Below are positions 1 through 11,190 of a stretch of DNA of 60,473 nucleotides, in pieces (positions within the stretch are counted from its first letter, which is position 1; every line of letters starts with the position of its first letter). The notes beneath the pieces were generated by a model that was not told the DNA's origin, searched no databases, and saw only the letters and a program-made list of their open reading frames with translations. The position numbers and the translations under genes were made by a program. The DNA comes from Hysterium pulicare CBS 123377 (Eukaryota > Ascomycota > Dothideomycetes > Hysteriales > Hysteriaceae), in the NCBI GenBank assembly GCA_000467715.1, contig AJFK01000843.1, positions 1 to 60,473 on the forward strand, read 5' to 3'.

Positions 1-651
1 TTTTATAAGAGATAAACCTACTTAAGCCTACGTATTAGGTCTACTTAGTTAGTAAGAGAGAGAGAGACTAAGGAGATTATATTCTAAGGAACGATCTAAT
101 TCTAATAAATCATGGTAGATTGTAGAAAACCACCATGTTTTATAAGGAGACTACCATAATTCATTAGGTAGATCACAATGTATCATCGAAAGGAAAACCC
201 GTAGGGACCTATATAGTTCTTTATTCCTTTTCTGAAACTTCAGCTACATAGCAAAATCATTTAGTTAAGAACACCTAGATTTATCTATGCAGGGTAAATA
301 TATAATACCTAAGAGCACATCTTAGACTATAGGTAGTTTGGCAAATAGCAGTCCTTTACGGACATTTCCTTTTTGTTTCATGGTGGGGCATTGCGCGACC
401 TCCCGTCGAGTCAGCATACGACGCTGACAACCGCGGCTCAAGAAAGTCAGGCAAGCATATTCTTTCTACAGCTTCAATTCTTCTCTACTTCCTGTCCTTC
501 ATTCACTCCGACTACAATCTTTCTACCTCCAACCGTAATCTCACGATCCTTTCCATGCCTACAGAATAACTTTATCTCGTGATTGGCCCTTCCTCTTTCT
601 ATCTCACGTCTCCAAATTTCCAACAAGCAAGTTCAGATATTCTATACCATA
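1..651. other. AT-rich upstream region and 5' leader of the nitronate monooxygenase gene
   Basis: Positions 1-350 are AT-rich, with repeated short words such as CCTA, TAGGT and CTTAG and a GA-rich run near 53-70; this resembles decayed repeat DNA but I cannot assign a family. Positions about 450-650 become pyrimidine-rich, as is common just upstream of translation starts in filamentous ascomycetes, and probably hold the promoter and 5' UTR of the next gene. I see no supported coding region. Confidence 0.5.
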
Positions 652-1835
652 ATGTCCCTCACAACTCCACTAACCTCCCTTCTGGGAATGAAACATCCAA
701 TCATGCTAGCCGGCATGGACCAAGTCGCCGGTCCCGCGCTCGCCGCCGCCGTCGCAAATGCAGGCGGCTTTGGCACTTTAGGCGGAGCACGATATACGCC
801 GCAAATGCTGCGAGACATGTGCAAAGAGCTAAAGAGCTTACTAGTGCGCAAAGATGCAGCTTGGGGAGTAGATCTGCTGCTACCGCAGGTGGGAGGAAGC
901 GCCCGAGCTACCAACTACGACTACACGAAAGGCAACCTGAACGAACTTCTAGACATCGTGATTGACGAGGGAGCGAAACTGTTCGTTTCGGCTGTGGGCG
1001 TGCCGCCGAAGTGGGCGATTGAGAAGTTGCATAAGGCGGGGGTGCTGTATGCGAATATGGTCGGCCACCCAAAGGTATACACCGCATAATCCTGTACGAG
1101 TGACGACAAAGTAGAGACTGATTCAGCGCAGCATGTCCACAAAGCCTGTCAGGAAGGTGCCGATATCATCGTTGCCCAAGGCGGCGAAGCAGGCGGCCAC
1201 ACCGGGGAGATTCCTTTCAGCATCCTCACACCTGCGTGTGCGGATATATGCAAACAGTACAAGTCTCCTTTGACTGGTAAGCCTGTCGTCCTCGTTGCCG
1301 CAGGTGGTGTCAACGATGGGCGTAGTCTCGCCGCAGCACTTATGCTTGGTGCGAGCGGTGTCTGGGTCGGAACGCGATTCATTTCCTCCGTTGAATCCAA
1401 GGCGCCTGAACGCGTCAAGAAACTCGTCATCGAGGCTGGATATGATTCATGGATCATGTCGACGATTTGGAGCGGGAGACCCTTGAGGGCGCTGAAGAAC
1501 CCGTATATCGAGGACTGGGAGAAGAATAGGCGGGAGGAGATTAAGGATTTGACCGGAAGGGGAATTGTGCCGCTTGAGTATGAGTTGGATAGGCTTCATA
1601 AGGAAGGAAAGTTGACGGAGGAGATTGAGGATTGGACTGAGCTGAGGTGAGTGCTATAATTGCCCGATGAGTTTCAACACTAATCGAATGATTTACTAGG
1701 CCAATCGGCATCGTGGCAGGATCAGTCAACAAACCAAGCCAGAAAGCAGCAGACATCGTGAAGGAGATGGTCGATGAAGCGACAGCAGTGCTGAACTCAG
1801 CGAACAGTTTCCTAGCTACATCTGCTAAACTATGA
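652..1835 (+). CDS. Nitronate monooxygenase (2-nitropropane dioxygenase family), FMN-dependent
   Basis: Three exons (652-1074, 1132-1646, 1700-1835) give 357 residues. Family members oxidise alkyl nitronates such as propionate-3-nitronate using FMN and O2, a detoxification role. Visible features of the TIM barrel are an N-terminal HPIMLAGMDQVAG segment, GGFGTLGG, the AQGGEAGGH motif whose His (about residue 164) corresponds to the catalytic histidine of the family, and VAAGGVNDGRSL followed by ALMLGASGVWVGTRF, typical of the phosphate-binding part of the FMN site. The start at 652 is chosen because homology begins at MSLTTPLTSLLG; an in-frame ATG at 583 would only add a low-complexity leader. 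Introns are 57 and 53 bp. The first uses the second of two nearby AG acceptors (1130-1131), which keeps the frame. Length is normal for fungal members. Substrate is not determinable from sequence. Confidence 0.9.
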
Positions 1836-1905
1836 TACCAGAAGGACAAAGCTAGACCAACTTTTGCAGAACGACCAGAGCTTTTTCTTTCGAGATGAGT
1901 TCGCA

Positions 1906-3503
1906 CTAATGAACCTCCAATTCCTGAAACCTCCTCCGATCCCCCTCAATATCCCCCATCATCTCCGGGAATTTCTCATAGAACTCGTCTTTTACGGTCC
2001 AGTACTTCAGGTCCCTGTGATATCGCTCGAATAACGGACTGGGATAATACGTCTGCATAAGCTCGTCGTAGAAGAAGGTATCTTCGAAGGAAAACGGCCA
2101 GTCGAACTTCAGATAATGCGAATAGCAGCGTGAGAGATCTTGTGTCTGAAAGATCTCGGTGTGATTCGAAAGCAGGCGATCTCTTAGAGTTGGCCAAGCG
2201 AAGAAATCGAGAGCGATTGGATGCTTCGTGCGTGCTTGAGCTGTACTTGGCCGAAGCCACTCTGGGACCTTTGCTAGCTCTTCTTTTGAGGCATTGAGGT
2301 AGTACTAACATATTCATCAGCAAATACCTGTCGCAAAAACGAGGAATCTACAAACTTTCAACAACTTGAAACTCTTGTACGCTGCTGCCAACCTCTCAAG
2401 CTGATCTAAATGACAGAATAGAAACTCATCCACCTCTTTCGAAATCCTCAGCACCGGACTCTGCATCCATTCGGTGAAGGTATTCCAGCCCTGCTTTATC
2501 CCCAAATAAAGCAGCCCGGCCTCAATATCATCAGAGTTCAATCCAACAGTGCCGGGTCTCACGGAGAAGACTTTTCCAAACAGCTGGTTACTTCTCTTCC
2601 AGATAGGGCACACAGCACCCGAGGGCGTCGCAGGTCGATCCGGGTTCCCGATATGCAGGATTACGGGACTCGGGACACGCCACCCAGGGCCGAAGATCTC
2701 GTGTATGAAGGGTGCGAAGGCTGCCGTGGCGGGCGAATCCATGGAGTCCGGCATTGCCATCATGCTTCTATCCATGGATTCGTCGACGGTGTCGAGGTTC
2801 ATGGTCAACGCCAGTGAGGAATTAGAGACTAAGCCATCCATGTGCATTCCGTCGAGATCAACTCTAGAAGAGCTTCGAGGGATTTCGTGATTGAAGGGGA
2901 TGGCATCGAAAGTCTGCTGCGGCATATGCTGTTCCCGCACAGACTCTTGCTCGGGCAGGTCCTCCGGTTGCTCAATCTTACCCTCGATTTGAAAGTCGGC
3001 ATTGTCGTTGTGATGATGGTTGCTGGGAGAAACCGCTTGACCTACCGTCGTAAGCCAAACTTCGATTCGCAGTAGAATGATAGAGCAGGGTTCTTCGGCA
3101 TACCACTCACGCCGCTCGCTGCAGGCGAATTCTCAGACGCAGGGCCCCTTTGCTGAAGCTGCGCTCCCCTCCCCATGATCTCACTCCCAACCACGCTCTT
3201 CACGCTATCAATGACATCGCGCAATCGCTCGTTCTCCTGCCGCAGCTGCTCAATCTCACCCAATAGTGAAGCCGTGGCTCCATTCCTGTCCTGGTCGCGC
3301 AGAACCTGGATCGTGCGTTCGAGTTCGGCGATGTGTGTTTTCGTCTTCTCTCTTAGCGACCGTTGAGCCTCTCGATCAATTGCCCGTTTGCGTTCTCGGC
3401 GCTCTTGCTCGCCTAGACAGCTGGCTCTGCGCTTTCTCTTCACGACGGGCGCGATGGGTGCTTGACTCGCTGGGCCGGCGTCGCTTGATCGTCGGTTTAC
3501 CAT
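1906..3503 (-). CDS. bZIP transcription factor with C-terminal DUF3425-like domain
   Basis: Minus-strand gene of three exons (3503-3104, 3041-2356, 2304-1906), with introns of 62 and 51 bp. The N-terminal basic region carries REAQRSLREKTKTHIAELE, the variant basic signature of fungal bZIPs in which DREAQR replaces the classical NxxAAxxCR, followed by a leucine-zipper heptad region (LERTIQVL to LRDVIDSV). A long Ser/Asp/Met-rich linker follows. The C-terminal part has SPVLRISKEVDEFLFCHLD, LERLAAAYKSFKLLKYY and FAWPTLRDRL, typical of DUF3425 in fungal bZIP proteins. The expected role is nuclear DNA binding; targets are unknown. It is convergent with the nitronate monooxygenase, with only 70 bp between stops. 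The second intron has a less common GTTTGT donor, but joining KLLK to YYLNASKEEL restores the conserved block, so I trust it. Confidence 0.88.
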
Positions 3504-3937
3504 TGTGTCGGTCGCGAATTAGACAACAGTCTCGAATCGAGAAGTCGAGTAATGTTTCAAACGATGATTGAGGAAATGAGAGTCAACACCTAGGCTCGTT
3601 ATTATGTGATGTATTTTACGCCTACCGAGGACGTATCCGACCTCTCCGGCTGCTGGGTAAGGGGAATGCGGGGGTGGAGACCCCGCCTCTGCCCAGGTGT
3701 CTGGGGAAGGCCAACCACACTTTCCTTAGAACAGTTACGACGCTGGAAACAGTGCGGAAACAGTGACAGTCCAGCTTCACAGCGTTCAAGATAGATGAAG
3801 GGATGCTTCCATGTTCCCTAACTCGTGGGGTTCTCCCATTCATAGCGCCAATATGGCGATGATCACAAGATTGGAGCTCATCATTGCGTTCTGGACGGAA
3901 AACTGCAGCCGACGGTCCTTGATTGAAACTATATCGC

Positions 3938-4838
3938 CTACAGTTTCGAAGGCTGCCAATCTGGCTTTCGCTTCTGAGCAAACGCCATAAGACCCTCTTT
4001 CGCATTGTCACCCTCCATCAGCGTCACGTTGAACTTCTCTATAGTAAGTTGAGTCGCGCGTTCAACACTAGCGCTCTCCCACGCTTCTCTTAGCCCAGCC
4101 CTCGTCACGATGGCGGCATCGGGTGAGATGTTCGCGATGCTGTTCGCCAATTTGACGGCCTCGTCCACTAACGTCTCCTGAGATGGCGATATTCGGTTCA
4201 CGAGTTGGAGCTCGTAAGCTCTTTGCGCTGATATCGGTACGCCAGTTAAAGCCATCTCGCTCGCAATCGGCATTCCAACATTGCGGACGAGTCGCGGCGG
4301 CCCTCCTGCTCCAGCATAGATTCCACGCAGAGCTTCTGGGAGTCCAAATGATGCGGTTGGCGATGCGACGACCATGTCACTTTAGTGAATTAGATACGTG
4401 CAGAACTCAGTCATCTAATTGAGAAACATACCAGCCCAGTACAATCTCGAATCCTCCTCCCAATGCAAACCCATTGACAGCCGCAATGATGGGCTTTTTC
4501 CCAGCCCGTCGACTTATCGCTCCAAACCCACTCGTAGGATGTCTTGTGAGCTGGGTCGGCGGTTTCACTGCTGCGGTCCGAAGCCTTCCAAGCTCAATCA
4601 GATCCTGGCCTGCACAGAAGGCTTTCTTCCCAGCTCCAGTGATGATTGCTACGCGTAAGTTGGGTTCTTTGTCGAACCAGTCGAAGACTTCTGCCATCTC
4701 CCAATGGCCGGCAAAGGGTATTGAGTTCATCGCTTTTTCGCGATTGATCGTGACGAGTAAGACATAGGGAGCTGGGTATGAGAGGATGACATGGGAGGTT
4801 TCTGGGGGTTGGGTAATGGGTTTCACGGAAGCTGACAT
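3938..4838 (-). CDS. Enoyl-CoA hydratase/isomerase (crotonase superfamily)
   Basis: Two exons (4838-4432 and 4379-3938; 52-bp intron) encode 282 residues. Crotonase features are clear: an N-terminal VLLVTINREKAMNS strand-turn, the first oxyanion-hole segment ITGAGKKAFCAGQDL, and the second in AAVNGFALGGGFEIVLGCD followed by VVASPTASFGLPEAL and the GIYAGAGGPPRL stretch. Such enzymes hydrate or isomerise acyl-CoA thioesters in beta-oxidation, amino-acid degradation or siderophore acyl-CoA pathways. The layout recalls fungal enzymes annotated as carnitinyl-CoA dehydratase or mevalonyl-CoA hydratase-like, but I cannot tell which substrate is used. The C-terminus ends in SKL, a canonical PTS1 signal, so a peroxisomal location is likely. 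It has the same orientation as the bZIP gene 434 bp downstream. Confidence 0.9.
4836..4838 (-). other. Start codon context of the crotonase gene
   Basis: The minus-strand ATG at 4838 follows TCAAATC; the next sequence reads MSASVKPITQPP, a short unstructured leader before the crotonase fold. No alternative in-frame upstream ATG was seen. Confidence 0.6.
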
Positions 4839-5692
4839 GATTTGATTGATGTGTTGATAGAGGTGACTAGAAACATGAAATGAAGAACATAGGAAACCCT
4901 AGAGAAATTGAGGTTATTGAAGGTGATTTGGAGGGCTCACATCAGGAAAAGCTCACGCGGTGAGACTCCGCGTTGGCGTTGAAGCGGGAGCTTCGGTGCC
5001 GAGGTTGTTGAAGCTTACGCCTGCTCCTTATCTAGTGTCACACTTCGCTATTCGGAGCAGTATAGAACATATCCTCCAACAAGCCTGACGACCTTGGGAT
5101 CTCGGAGATCCACTGTCTTCATTTCTTCCGAGCCTCTTCAAACGTCCTTTCCAAGTTATCATCTAAAAGATGAAATTTAGAATATGTCATGGAATTATGG
5201 AATGACGAGGAGGTACCCGCGCAAGGCTGAACGAGCCGCGTGCTTGCTTCTTCAGGCTCCAGCTCAGCCTTGCGCGATATTGGCTTGATATTATTTAAGT
5301 ATCTGAGAACCCTTCAACGGACACAAATGCATCTGTTTTGACAAGTCTGCATTTGTTTCGTCGGTCGTCCGTCTTGACTTTGAAACACGCTTGTCTACTT
5401 CCTTACAGAGGCACATATAGGAGTGTGCGTGAAGTAAGTTTCTACTTTTCTGATCTCGAATTTCCTGTTTTCTATGACTTCGGATCAGTTTTAGGCATTA
5501 TCTAACGAGCAAAAGTCAGTCAACAGTCCATGGGTAAAAACTTATTCACCACGCACTATTTTCCTATCAAAGTCCTAAGCGAGCACCATTGGAAGTACCC
5601 CTATATTCGCTGCAGCCAGTATACAGCTCGCTATCAGAACGTCTGATATCTCTCCCCCATCCGTTTCATATGAACTCCTAAATGATCCCAGT
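4839..5692. other. Divergent intergenic region with two inverted repeats
   Basis: This 854-bp spacer lies between the divergently transcribed crotonase and CorA-like/Zn2Cys6 genes and must hold both promoters. It contains a perfect 13-bp inverted repeat at 5218-5230 and 5264-5276 (CGCGCAAGGCTGA and its complement, 33-bp loop) and a 9-bp inverted repeat at 5323-5331 and 5348-5356 (ACAAATGCA/TGCATTTGT). A TATTTAAGT stretch lies near 5289. No coding region is supported. Confidence 0.55.
5218..5276. repeat. Perfect 13-bp inverted repeat (possible hairpin)
   Basis: The arms CGCGCAAGGCTGA (5218-5230) and TCAGCCTTGCGCG (5264-5276) are exact reverse complements separated by 33 bp. The arms are GC-rich in otherwise AT-richer intergenic DNA. 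It could be a stem-loop in a long 5' UTR, a dyad operator, or the trace of a small inverted-repeat element; no target-site duplication is evident. Confidence 0.6.
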
Positions 5693-8529
5693 ATGGCCAT
5701 CTCTACAATCGAGACAGATGACAACAGATTGACTAAACAACGTCACCTTGATGGAAATTTTGATGCAGCTATTGGTACAGCACACCATCGACCTGATCAT
5801 GAAGAAAGAACATATGAAACTTCAGATGATGAAGACAGACCTTCAGTGTATGATACTGAAGCCAAGATACATTCAAGGTCATCTTTGACTGCAAGGCCGG
5901 AGTTTCCGGACAATCTCAACCAGATTCTAAGCTCTTATCAGGGCGCCACACAACTCGCCCGTCAATATCTTTCTCGCATAGACGAACTTACAACGGTCAA
6001 CTCGGTCCTCGAATACAAAATGGACCTGCTGAAGAGTCTTAAGGGTAGTGCAGAACCAAAGCTTGGGGATGTTGAAGAGAAGTTAGTCCAACCAAGATCT
6101 CGCTCATCCCTAATTCCATTGGACGCCTCATCTCACCAAGACCGTTTAAATTTGGATACTGTACATGAACCAGAAGCTCGTGGCAACTTGACAAGTTCAC
6201 CGGATTTGGTTACAAGAGGAGCAAGGCTGGCAGGAAACCCTGGCAGAGCTGGCCGGCATTTTTGGGAAGAAGAGGATGACAATTATAGTAAACCCAACCA
6301 TGCTTACGGCCAATCTGCCGTATCCGAAGTCCATAGGGCGATTGCTATATTAAAGGATGAACATGCCTATAATCAAGCAGTCATAGTAGATCTACGACGA
6401 TCTTTAAATGCGCTCTTGCAGCTCTGCTTGATCGAACAAAATAAACTTGCCGTCGCTGCCAACTCACAACATAAGGCTATTTGCATACTCACGGCTGGGA
6501 GTTTTGTCTTCCTGCCTCTTTCCTTCCTTACCTCGTTCTATGGCTTGAATTGGAATGGCGCTGTTGGTATCTCTAAGCCCGGGAGTTATTTCTGGAAGGC
6601 CTGCGGCGCTACGGCACTCATTTCAGTTGTATCACTATGGGCCTTCAGGCCCAAGTTGGCACTACGACTGTTTTCCAAAGAAGAGAAAACAGATCGTCCT
6701 CCATCATTAAAACCGCTGGAATATTTGGTCGATACTGACAAAGTTTCCAGCCGACTATTACAGCGTCATTATACGGCTCATGGGCAAGATCAGAATAATA
6801 TAGAAGGCTTACCGCTTAAAAATGGATTAATGCCCAAATCCGCGGAAAGGACACCGATTTCTTGCAGCAATTGTACCAAAGCCAGTACTAAATGCGACAA
6901 AAAGTTACCATGCTCTCGATGTGTCAGTCGGGAACTTCAATGCACACTAAGACCTACCCGTCGGGCTTCGAAAAACATCAGTCGACTTGTCCTTCCAGAG
7001 GTCTCTAATAGCTATCAAGCTCCTCATCATCCAAAACAGGAATTTAGTCAATGGCGGATCTCATCAAGTAAAGAACCTGATTTAAAAACCACGATAGAGA
7101 ACATACTCGGTCTAGACAGGATTGCAAATATTGCGGCTCCCGAAGGGAAAACCTCCGGTACATATAACAACATTACTGTCGACAATCCACTGTCGACTGC
7201 TGGAACATCTTCGCCGCTGGATTATCATCCACCAGAACCGGAAGAGGACTTGATGCTACAGGAGCTTGCTGAAAGTAAGCATTCAATACTCGATCCAAAA
7301 GCTCGGATTCCGTGGACAATGCTGAGAATGCCACTTGATGTTCTCTGCGAGATCGGATATAGATTCAGGAAACTACTTCGCCCGAGAGTCAGGGCCAGCT
7401 TCACGCGGCTGGAATGGACCTGTGTAAGTGTTCTTATTCTCAACAATGAAGAAATATCCCAAAACGTGAGAATGTTCGGGTTTCTCATAGCGATCAGCTA
7501 CTGCACGTAAATCCAAAGCTTTTTTAAACCTTACCCCTCAGCTCTAACGTTGCTTGTTAGGATTGTGGACAGTTTATGTACGGAGACTACAAATGTGGAG
7601 GGGATGGAAACCTGAATAATCTGTTAGCTCGATTACAACTCCTAAAATATAACAATCCGCAATATACCCAAGAAGACTCATCCAGATCCTCCGAAAACTC
7701 TAGCACCATTCAGGGGGTATCTCAAGGAAATAACGGAGCGCATTCCACGTCGCAGGGTTCGCTATCAGGCATTTCATATCACCCAAATTCTGAGATCGGA
7801 AATAACTCTACCGGCTTCAGCATGAACAGCGTCGCGCCGCCGATTTCTCTCTATCGTTTCTTTGAACTCTGCGTCAATACGAGCTCGTCAACGACCGTGT
7901 TGGGCGAGCTCGATCTTCGCTTTACATCGAATAGGGAGGAATGGCCTCCAGTGAAGACCGATGCTGCGCTATTCGAAATCATTCATCGCCGATATTTTGA
8001 ACTCCGCAAACATCGCCGCTTCTCGTTCCTGTATAAGCCGGTAGATATCCAATTCGTCCGCTTCAGTACTTTCGAAGGCCACCGCGTGGGTATATATGAA
8101 AAGCCAATGGCTGTCCCACCCCTGGACGAAGTTAAAGAGGGACGATACCACTACCACGAGTGCCCGCTCGACCCTCTGCCCCCAATTGATCATCGCACGT
8201 TCTTACATTACTTCTGGAACCACGCACGACACCGTCACTCCAAGAGCGATCTTTTCCTCAACAGATTGCCCAAGAAGTTGCAAACAAGCATGCTTCAACA
8301 GGCGCGACCAGACCAACTTAACCTTGGATGGGGTGTGCATATTATCGAAGGGCCGAATAAAGCCTTGCTCGCACTAGGCATGTTCATCATACTGATCATC
8401 AGCTTTACCGTGTCCCTGGTCTACGCTCTTGCGATGAAAACTCAAGAAAGCGGCTTCGGGATTGGCCAATGGATGGTCGCTACGCTGTCAGCAGGGCTGG
8501 CTGCCGTGTATTTCCATTTGGCAGAGTGA
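5693..8529 (+). CDS. Large membrane protein fusing CorA-like segment, Zn2Cys6 cluster and C-terminal anchor
   Basis: Two exons (5693-7423 and 7561-8529) joined at TGT|GAT give 899 residues. Residues 1-200 are acidic and charged. About 210-325 resemble the C-terminal part of CorA-type Mg2+ transporters: a helical stretch, then a membrane segment (about 262-282) ending in YGLN, close to the CorA GMN motif with Met changed to Leu, and a second membrane segment (about 302-318). Residues 391-417 are a canonical binuclear cluster, C-x2-C-x6-C-x5-C-x2-C-x6-C (CSNCTKASTKC, then CSRC and the last Cys), flanked by basic residues. The intron junction lies in RLEWTCDCG, a motif I associate with an unnamed fungal family; the second exon ends with two hydrophobic helices (about 843-866 and 873-893). 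The CorA-like and zinc-cluster parts share one uninterrupted exon, so the fusion is not a splicing guess. Function is unknown; a membrane-tethered regulator is one inference. Confidence 0.8.
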
Positions 8530-9282
8530 ACCCGCGGAACCGGTAGGAAAGGATAAAATGGGTACAAGTCATTCTCCAGATCCTTACTCAGATTCTACGG
8601 ATGTTTGCGCCGAGAGATGGACCTCGGGAGGGTTCAGGTGGCCAGGCGTGCCGTTTAGAGGAAGGCCGTTAGAAGGACGCAACGGCAAATTCCATGAGTT
8701 TCCAGCGCGAGAGCCTGTGAATGGCTGGGTAACATGCCGTTGCCGCACCTGGATCTACGTGCCATGAAGTCAGCCTTCCCGCCCCGAGCATCTTGGGTTG
8801 TCCCCGCGATGATCCCCGGGATGGATTCATTCCGTGCAAGCCACAAACGTCACAAGGAGGTCAAAGGATGCTGGAAGTCTTGGCGATAGGTCAAGCTTTT
8901 TCACTGGCCAATCAGCGGCCTCTCTATCAAGCTTAAATTTAAAGACCCTGCTAGCGTCCCTACCTCGACCATTCCATTCTATATTCGGGCTGTTTCGTTT
9001 CCGAGACCAATGCCCAAGATCGTCGCTGCCACTTCTGCCTTTGGACAGTCGCAAGGCTCTTCTCCACATTCTAACCGCTTCCGACCTCGACCCTCTCAAA
9101 AGGGAAATGACGATTTTCTTCTTTGTCGTTGGTCTCTGGCCTAACCGCAGCTCTGTTCGCGGATGCAAGTATTCCGCTGCACTGGATGCTTTCGGTGACA
9201 GTCAATGACAAATTCGACAAGCTTGATTGTCAGTGTCATAGGTCAGCCGGAAGGTCAAGATGCCATTTCTATGATTCTTGTT
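8530..9282. other. Intergenic region upstream of the ferritin-like gene
   Basis: About 750 bp between co-directional genes. It would hold the terminator of the preceding gene and the promoter of the next. Several short open frames occur on both strands, but none has protein-like composition, introns or recognisable motifs. Confidence 0.5.
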
Positions 9283-9291
9283 TATATATAA
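9283..9291 (+). promoter_or_regulatory. TATA box of the ferritin-like gene
   Basis: TATATATAA lies 69 bp upstream of the ATG at 9360, followed by a pyrimidine/CA-rich leader ending CAGTCACAATG, a good fungal start context. Confidence 0.6.
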
Positions 9292-9359
9292 GAGGCTCTC
9301 CACGAGCACTTGTTTCGTTGGTCAAGTCTTACACAAAACCTCTTCTCGCACCAGTCACA

Positions 9360-10389
9360 ATGAAGTTCGCTACCACTCTGTCCATTGTTCTCGCAACAGC
9401 AGGCTCAAGCCTTGCTCACCCGACACTGAAGAAGAAGGCTGCCATCACTGATGCCGACATCCTCAACTATGCGCTGACTTTGGAGCACCTTGGTAAGCCG
9501 CATCAAGAATATTATAAGTGGTCAGCACTCACAATACTGCAGAGGACAAGTTCTATCGTGAAGGCCTTTCCAACTTCACGATGGAGGACTTCGAAATGGC
9601 AGGCTTCAACAAGACCTTCTACAGCAACTTGAAAGAGGTCTCCTATGATGAAACGACTCACGTCGCCTTCCTCACCAAGGCTTTGACAGGTATGCTGCCC
9701 TCCATGTCCTCATATTCCTTCGCCATACTGACTCAGCTTTAGCTGCTGGCGCAAGCCCTGTTGCGGAGTGTACCTATGCCTTCGGCGTCACCGACGTGAA
9801 GACCTTCGTCGCGACCGCTGCGATCCTCGAAGGCGTTGGCGTCTCTGCCTACCTAGGTGCTGCCGCTTCAATCATGAACAAAGATTATTTGACCGCCGCG
9901 GGCTCCATCCTGACCGTCGAGTCCCGTCACTCATCCTACCTCCGCGCCGCCAACATGGAGTCACCCTTCCCTCAAGCCTTCGATGCCCCTCTCGACTTCG
10001 ACCAAGTATACACACTTGCAGCTCCCTTCATCACATCTTGCCCGTCCTCAAACGGCGCCCTGCCCGTGAAGGCTTTCCCGATGCTGATGCTTGATCCATC
10101 AACTCCGGCAACAACGAATGCGACAATCACGCTTGATACAAAGGGTTATGCGCTCGCGGAGCCCTCAAGCGGAAATGTTCCCATCTACGCTGCATGGATC
10201 GCGGTTACCGGCCCAACCTTCGTGCCAGCGACTTTGATGGGCGGCAACAAGATCCAGACCACGATCCCAGTAGGATTCAATGGTCAGAGCTATGTCGTCA
10301 TCACGACAAGAAACGATGCTGTTACTGACGAATGCACCGTTGCTGGACCTGCTATTGTGGATGTTGCAGGAAGTCAAGGTGGAAACTAA
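9360..10389 (+). CDS. Secreted ferritin-like domain protein (Ferritin_2 / Rds1-like stress protein)
   Basis: Three exons (9360-9492, 9543-9689, 9743-10389; introns of 50 and 53 bp) encode 308 residues. A signal peptide (MKFATTLSIVLATAGSSLA, cleavage before HPTLKKK) is followed by DADILNYALTLEHLEDKFYREGL, the first helix of the Ferritin_2 domain with the ExxH-type carboxylate/His pair, and later YDETTHVAFLTKAL, GVGVSAYLGAA and VESRHSSYLRAA, matching the other helices with Glu/His metal-ligand candidates. The C-terminal 120 residues form a beta-rich extracellular part. Homologues such as fission yeast Rds1 respond to nutrient and stress signals; several are secreted or wall-associated. Both splices restore the conserved helices exactly. 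Metal binding is likely; enzymatic activity is unproven. Confidence 0.9.
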
Positions 10390-10884
10390 GAAGCGAGTTT
10401 TCTTTGTGCCATGAACGCTTGCCGCCTGTTTGCGGCCTTTGTAACGACACTTTAGTATTAAATATTAATTTTCTAATCATCTAAACAAAACCTTTGTTTC
10501 TCAAGTCCCTTTGACAATCTATCTATTTTGTTACTGGATACGCGGTTTTTGCGACAAGCCGAGAATGATTCATTTGCCAATAACCAAGCCTACGAACTGA
10601 GAACTGCCACAACAACAAACCCGAAATTGTAATTCACATTTCATTACCGTCATCAGTCATAATTACTTCCACCGCGTCGTTTCCGTTAGCCTTACCCCGT
10701 CGATCAACCTATCATTCCTAAATGTCACAATCATGATTCCTTCCACATATACTCTCACTCCACTCCCAGACCCTCGACTTCTAAAACACCCAGGAAGCGT
10801 CAAACACATCTCCTCCTATACCCCAAAGCTAACAACCTACTCACTCTTCCTCACATCTCCCCTCCCCTCCCCTATCCATCATTC
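10390..10884. other. Intergenic region between convergent genes
   Basis: 3' flanks of the ferritin-like gene (plus) and of the small minus-strand ORF ending at 10885. It contains AT-rich stretches near 10450-10480 and a pyrimidine-rich block at 10740-10890. An ATG-initiated frame at 10733 is Pro/Ser/Thr-rich and looks like a by-product of that block. Confidence 0.5.
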
Positions 10885-11085
10885 TCAGTCAAGACCTTCC
10901 AAACCGTGCGAGCCCATCAACCACCAGTCCACCGGAAGAGCCCACGGTGCTTCAAAGTCAGGAGTATCCATAAAATGAGCGCATTCAGCGTATACGTTGC
11001 ATGTGCGCCCGCAATCCCACTTTCGAACCCAGTTTTCGGGTCGGTAGAAGTTGGTTTGGGGATCGGAGATCTCCCAGTGACACAT
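10885..11085 (-). CDS. Possible small Cys/Trp-rich protein
   Basis: A 66-residue minus-strand frame beginning MCHWEISDPQTNFYRPENW, with six Trp and five Cys, including a WDCGRTCNVYAECAHF stretch. It resembles in style the many short fungal proteins that begin MCxxx and carry a CG-x-C motif, but I recognise no family. Support comes from its unusual composition and upstream DNA: a TATATAAA (forward 11191-11198) about 106 bp before the ATG and a pyrimidine/CA-rich leader ending CTACCATG. There is no signal peptide. A downstream intron extending the protein cannot be excluded. It could also be a chance frame. Confidence 0.45.
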   Translation of the reverse strand: MCHWEISDPQTNFYRPENWVRKWDCGRTCNVYAECAHFMDTPDFEAPWALPVDWWLMGSHGLEGLD

Positions 11086-11190
11086 GGTAGACTAGGAAGG
11101 TATGCTTGTCGGAGTGAAGTTAGGTTTTGAAGTCGTAGAGAAGGGCTTTGGTTGAATGGTATGTGGAGTTGGATGAGGGCAGTTCGATGG

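Noticed and set aside
1-350. Possible transposon remnant
   Set aside because: AT-rich with repeated short words but no terminal repeats, coding trace or target duplication; too little for a family call.
7225-7488. Minus-strand open frame inside the CorA-like/Zn2Cys6 gene
   Set aside because: Lies antisense within a coding exon and across the intron; a shadow of the real coding frame.
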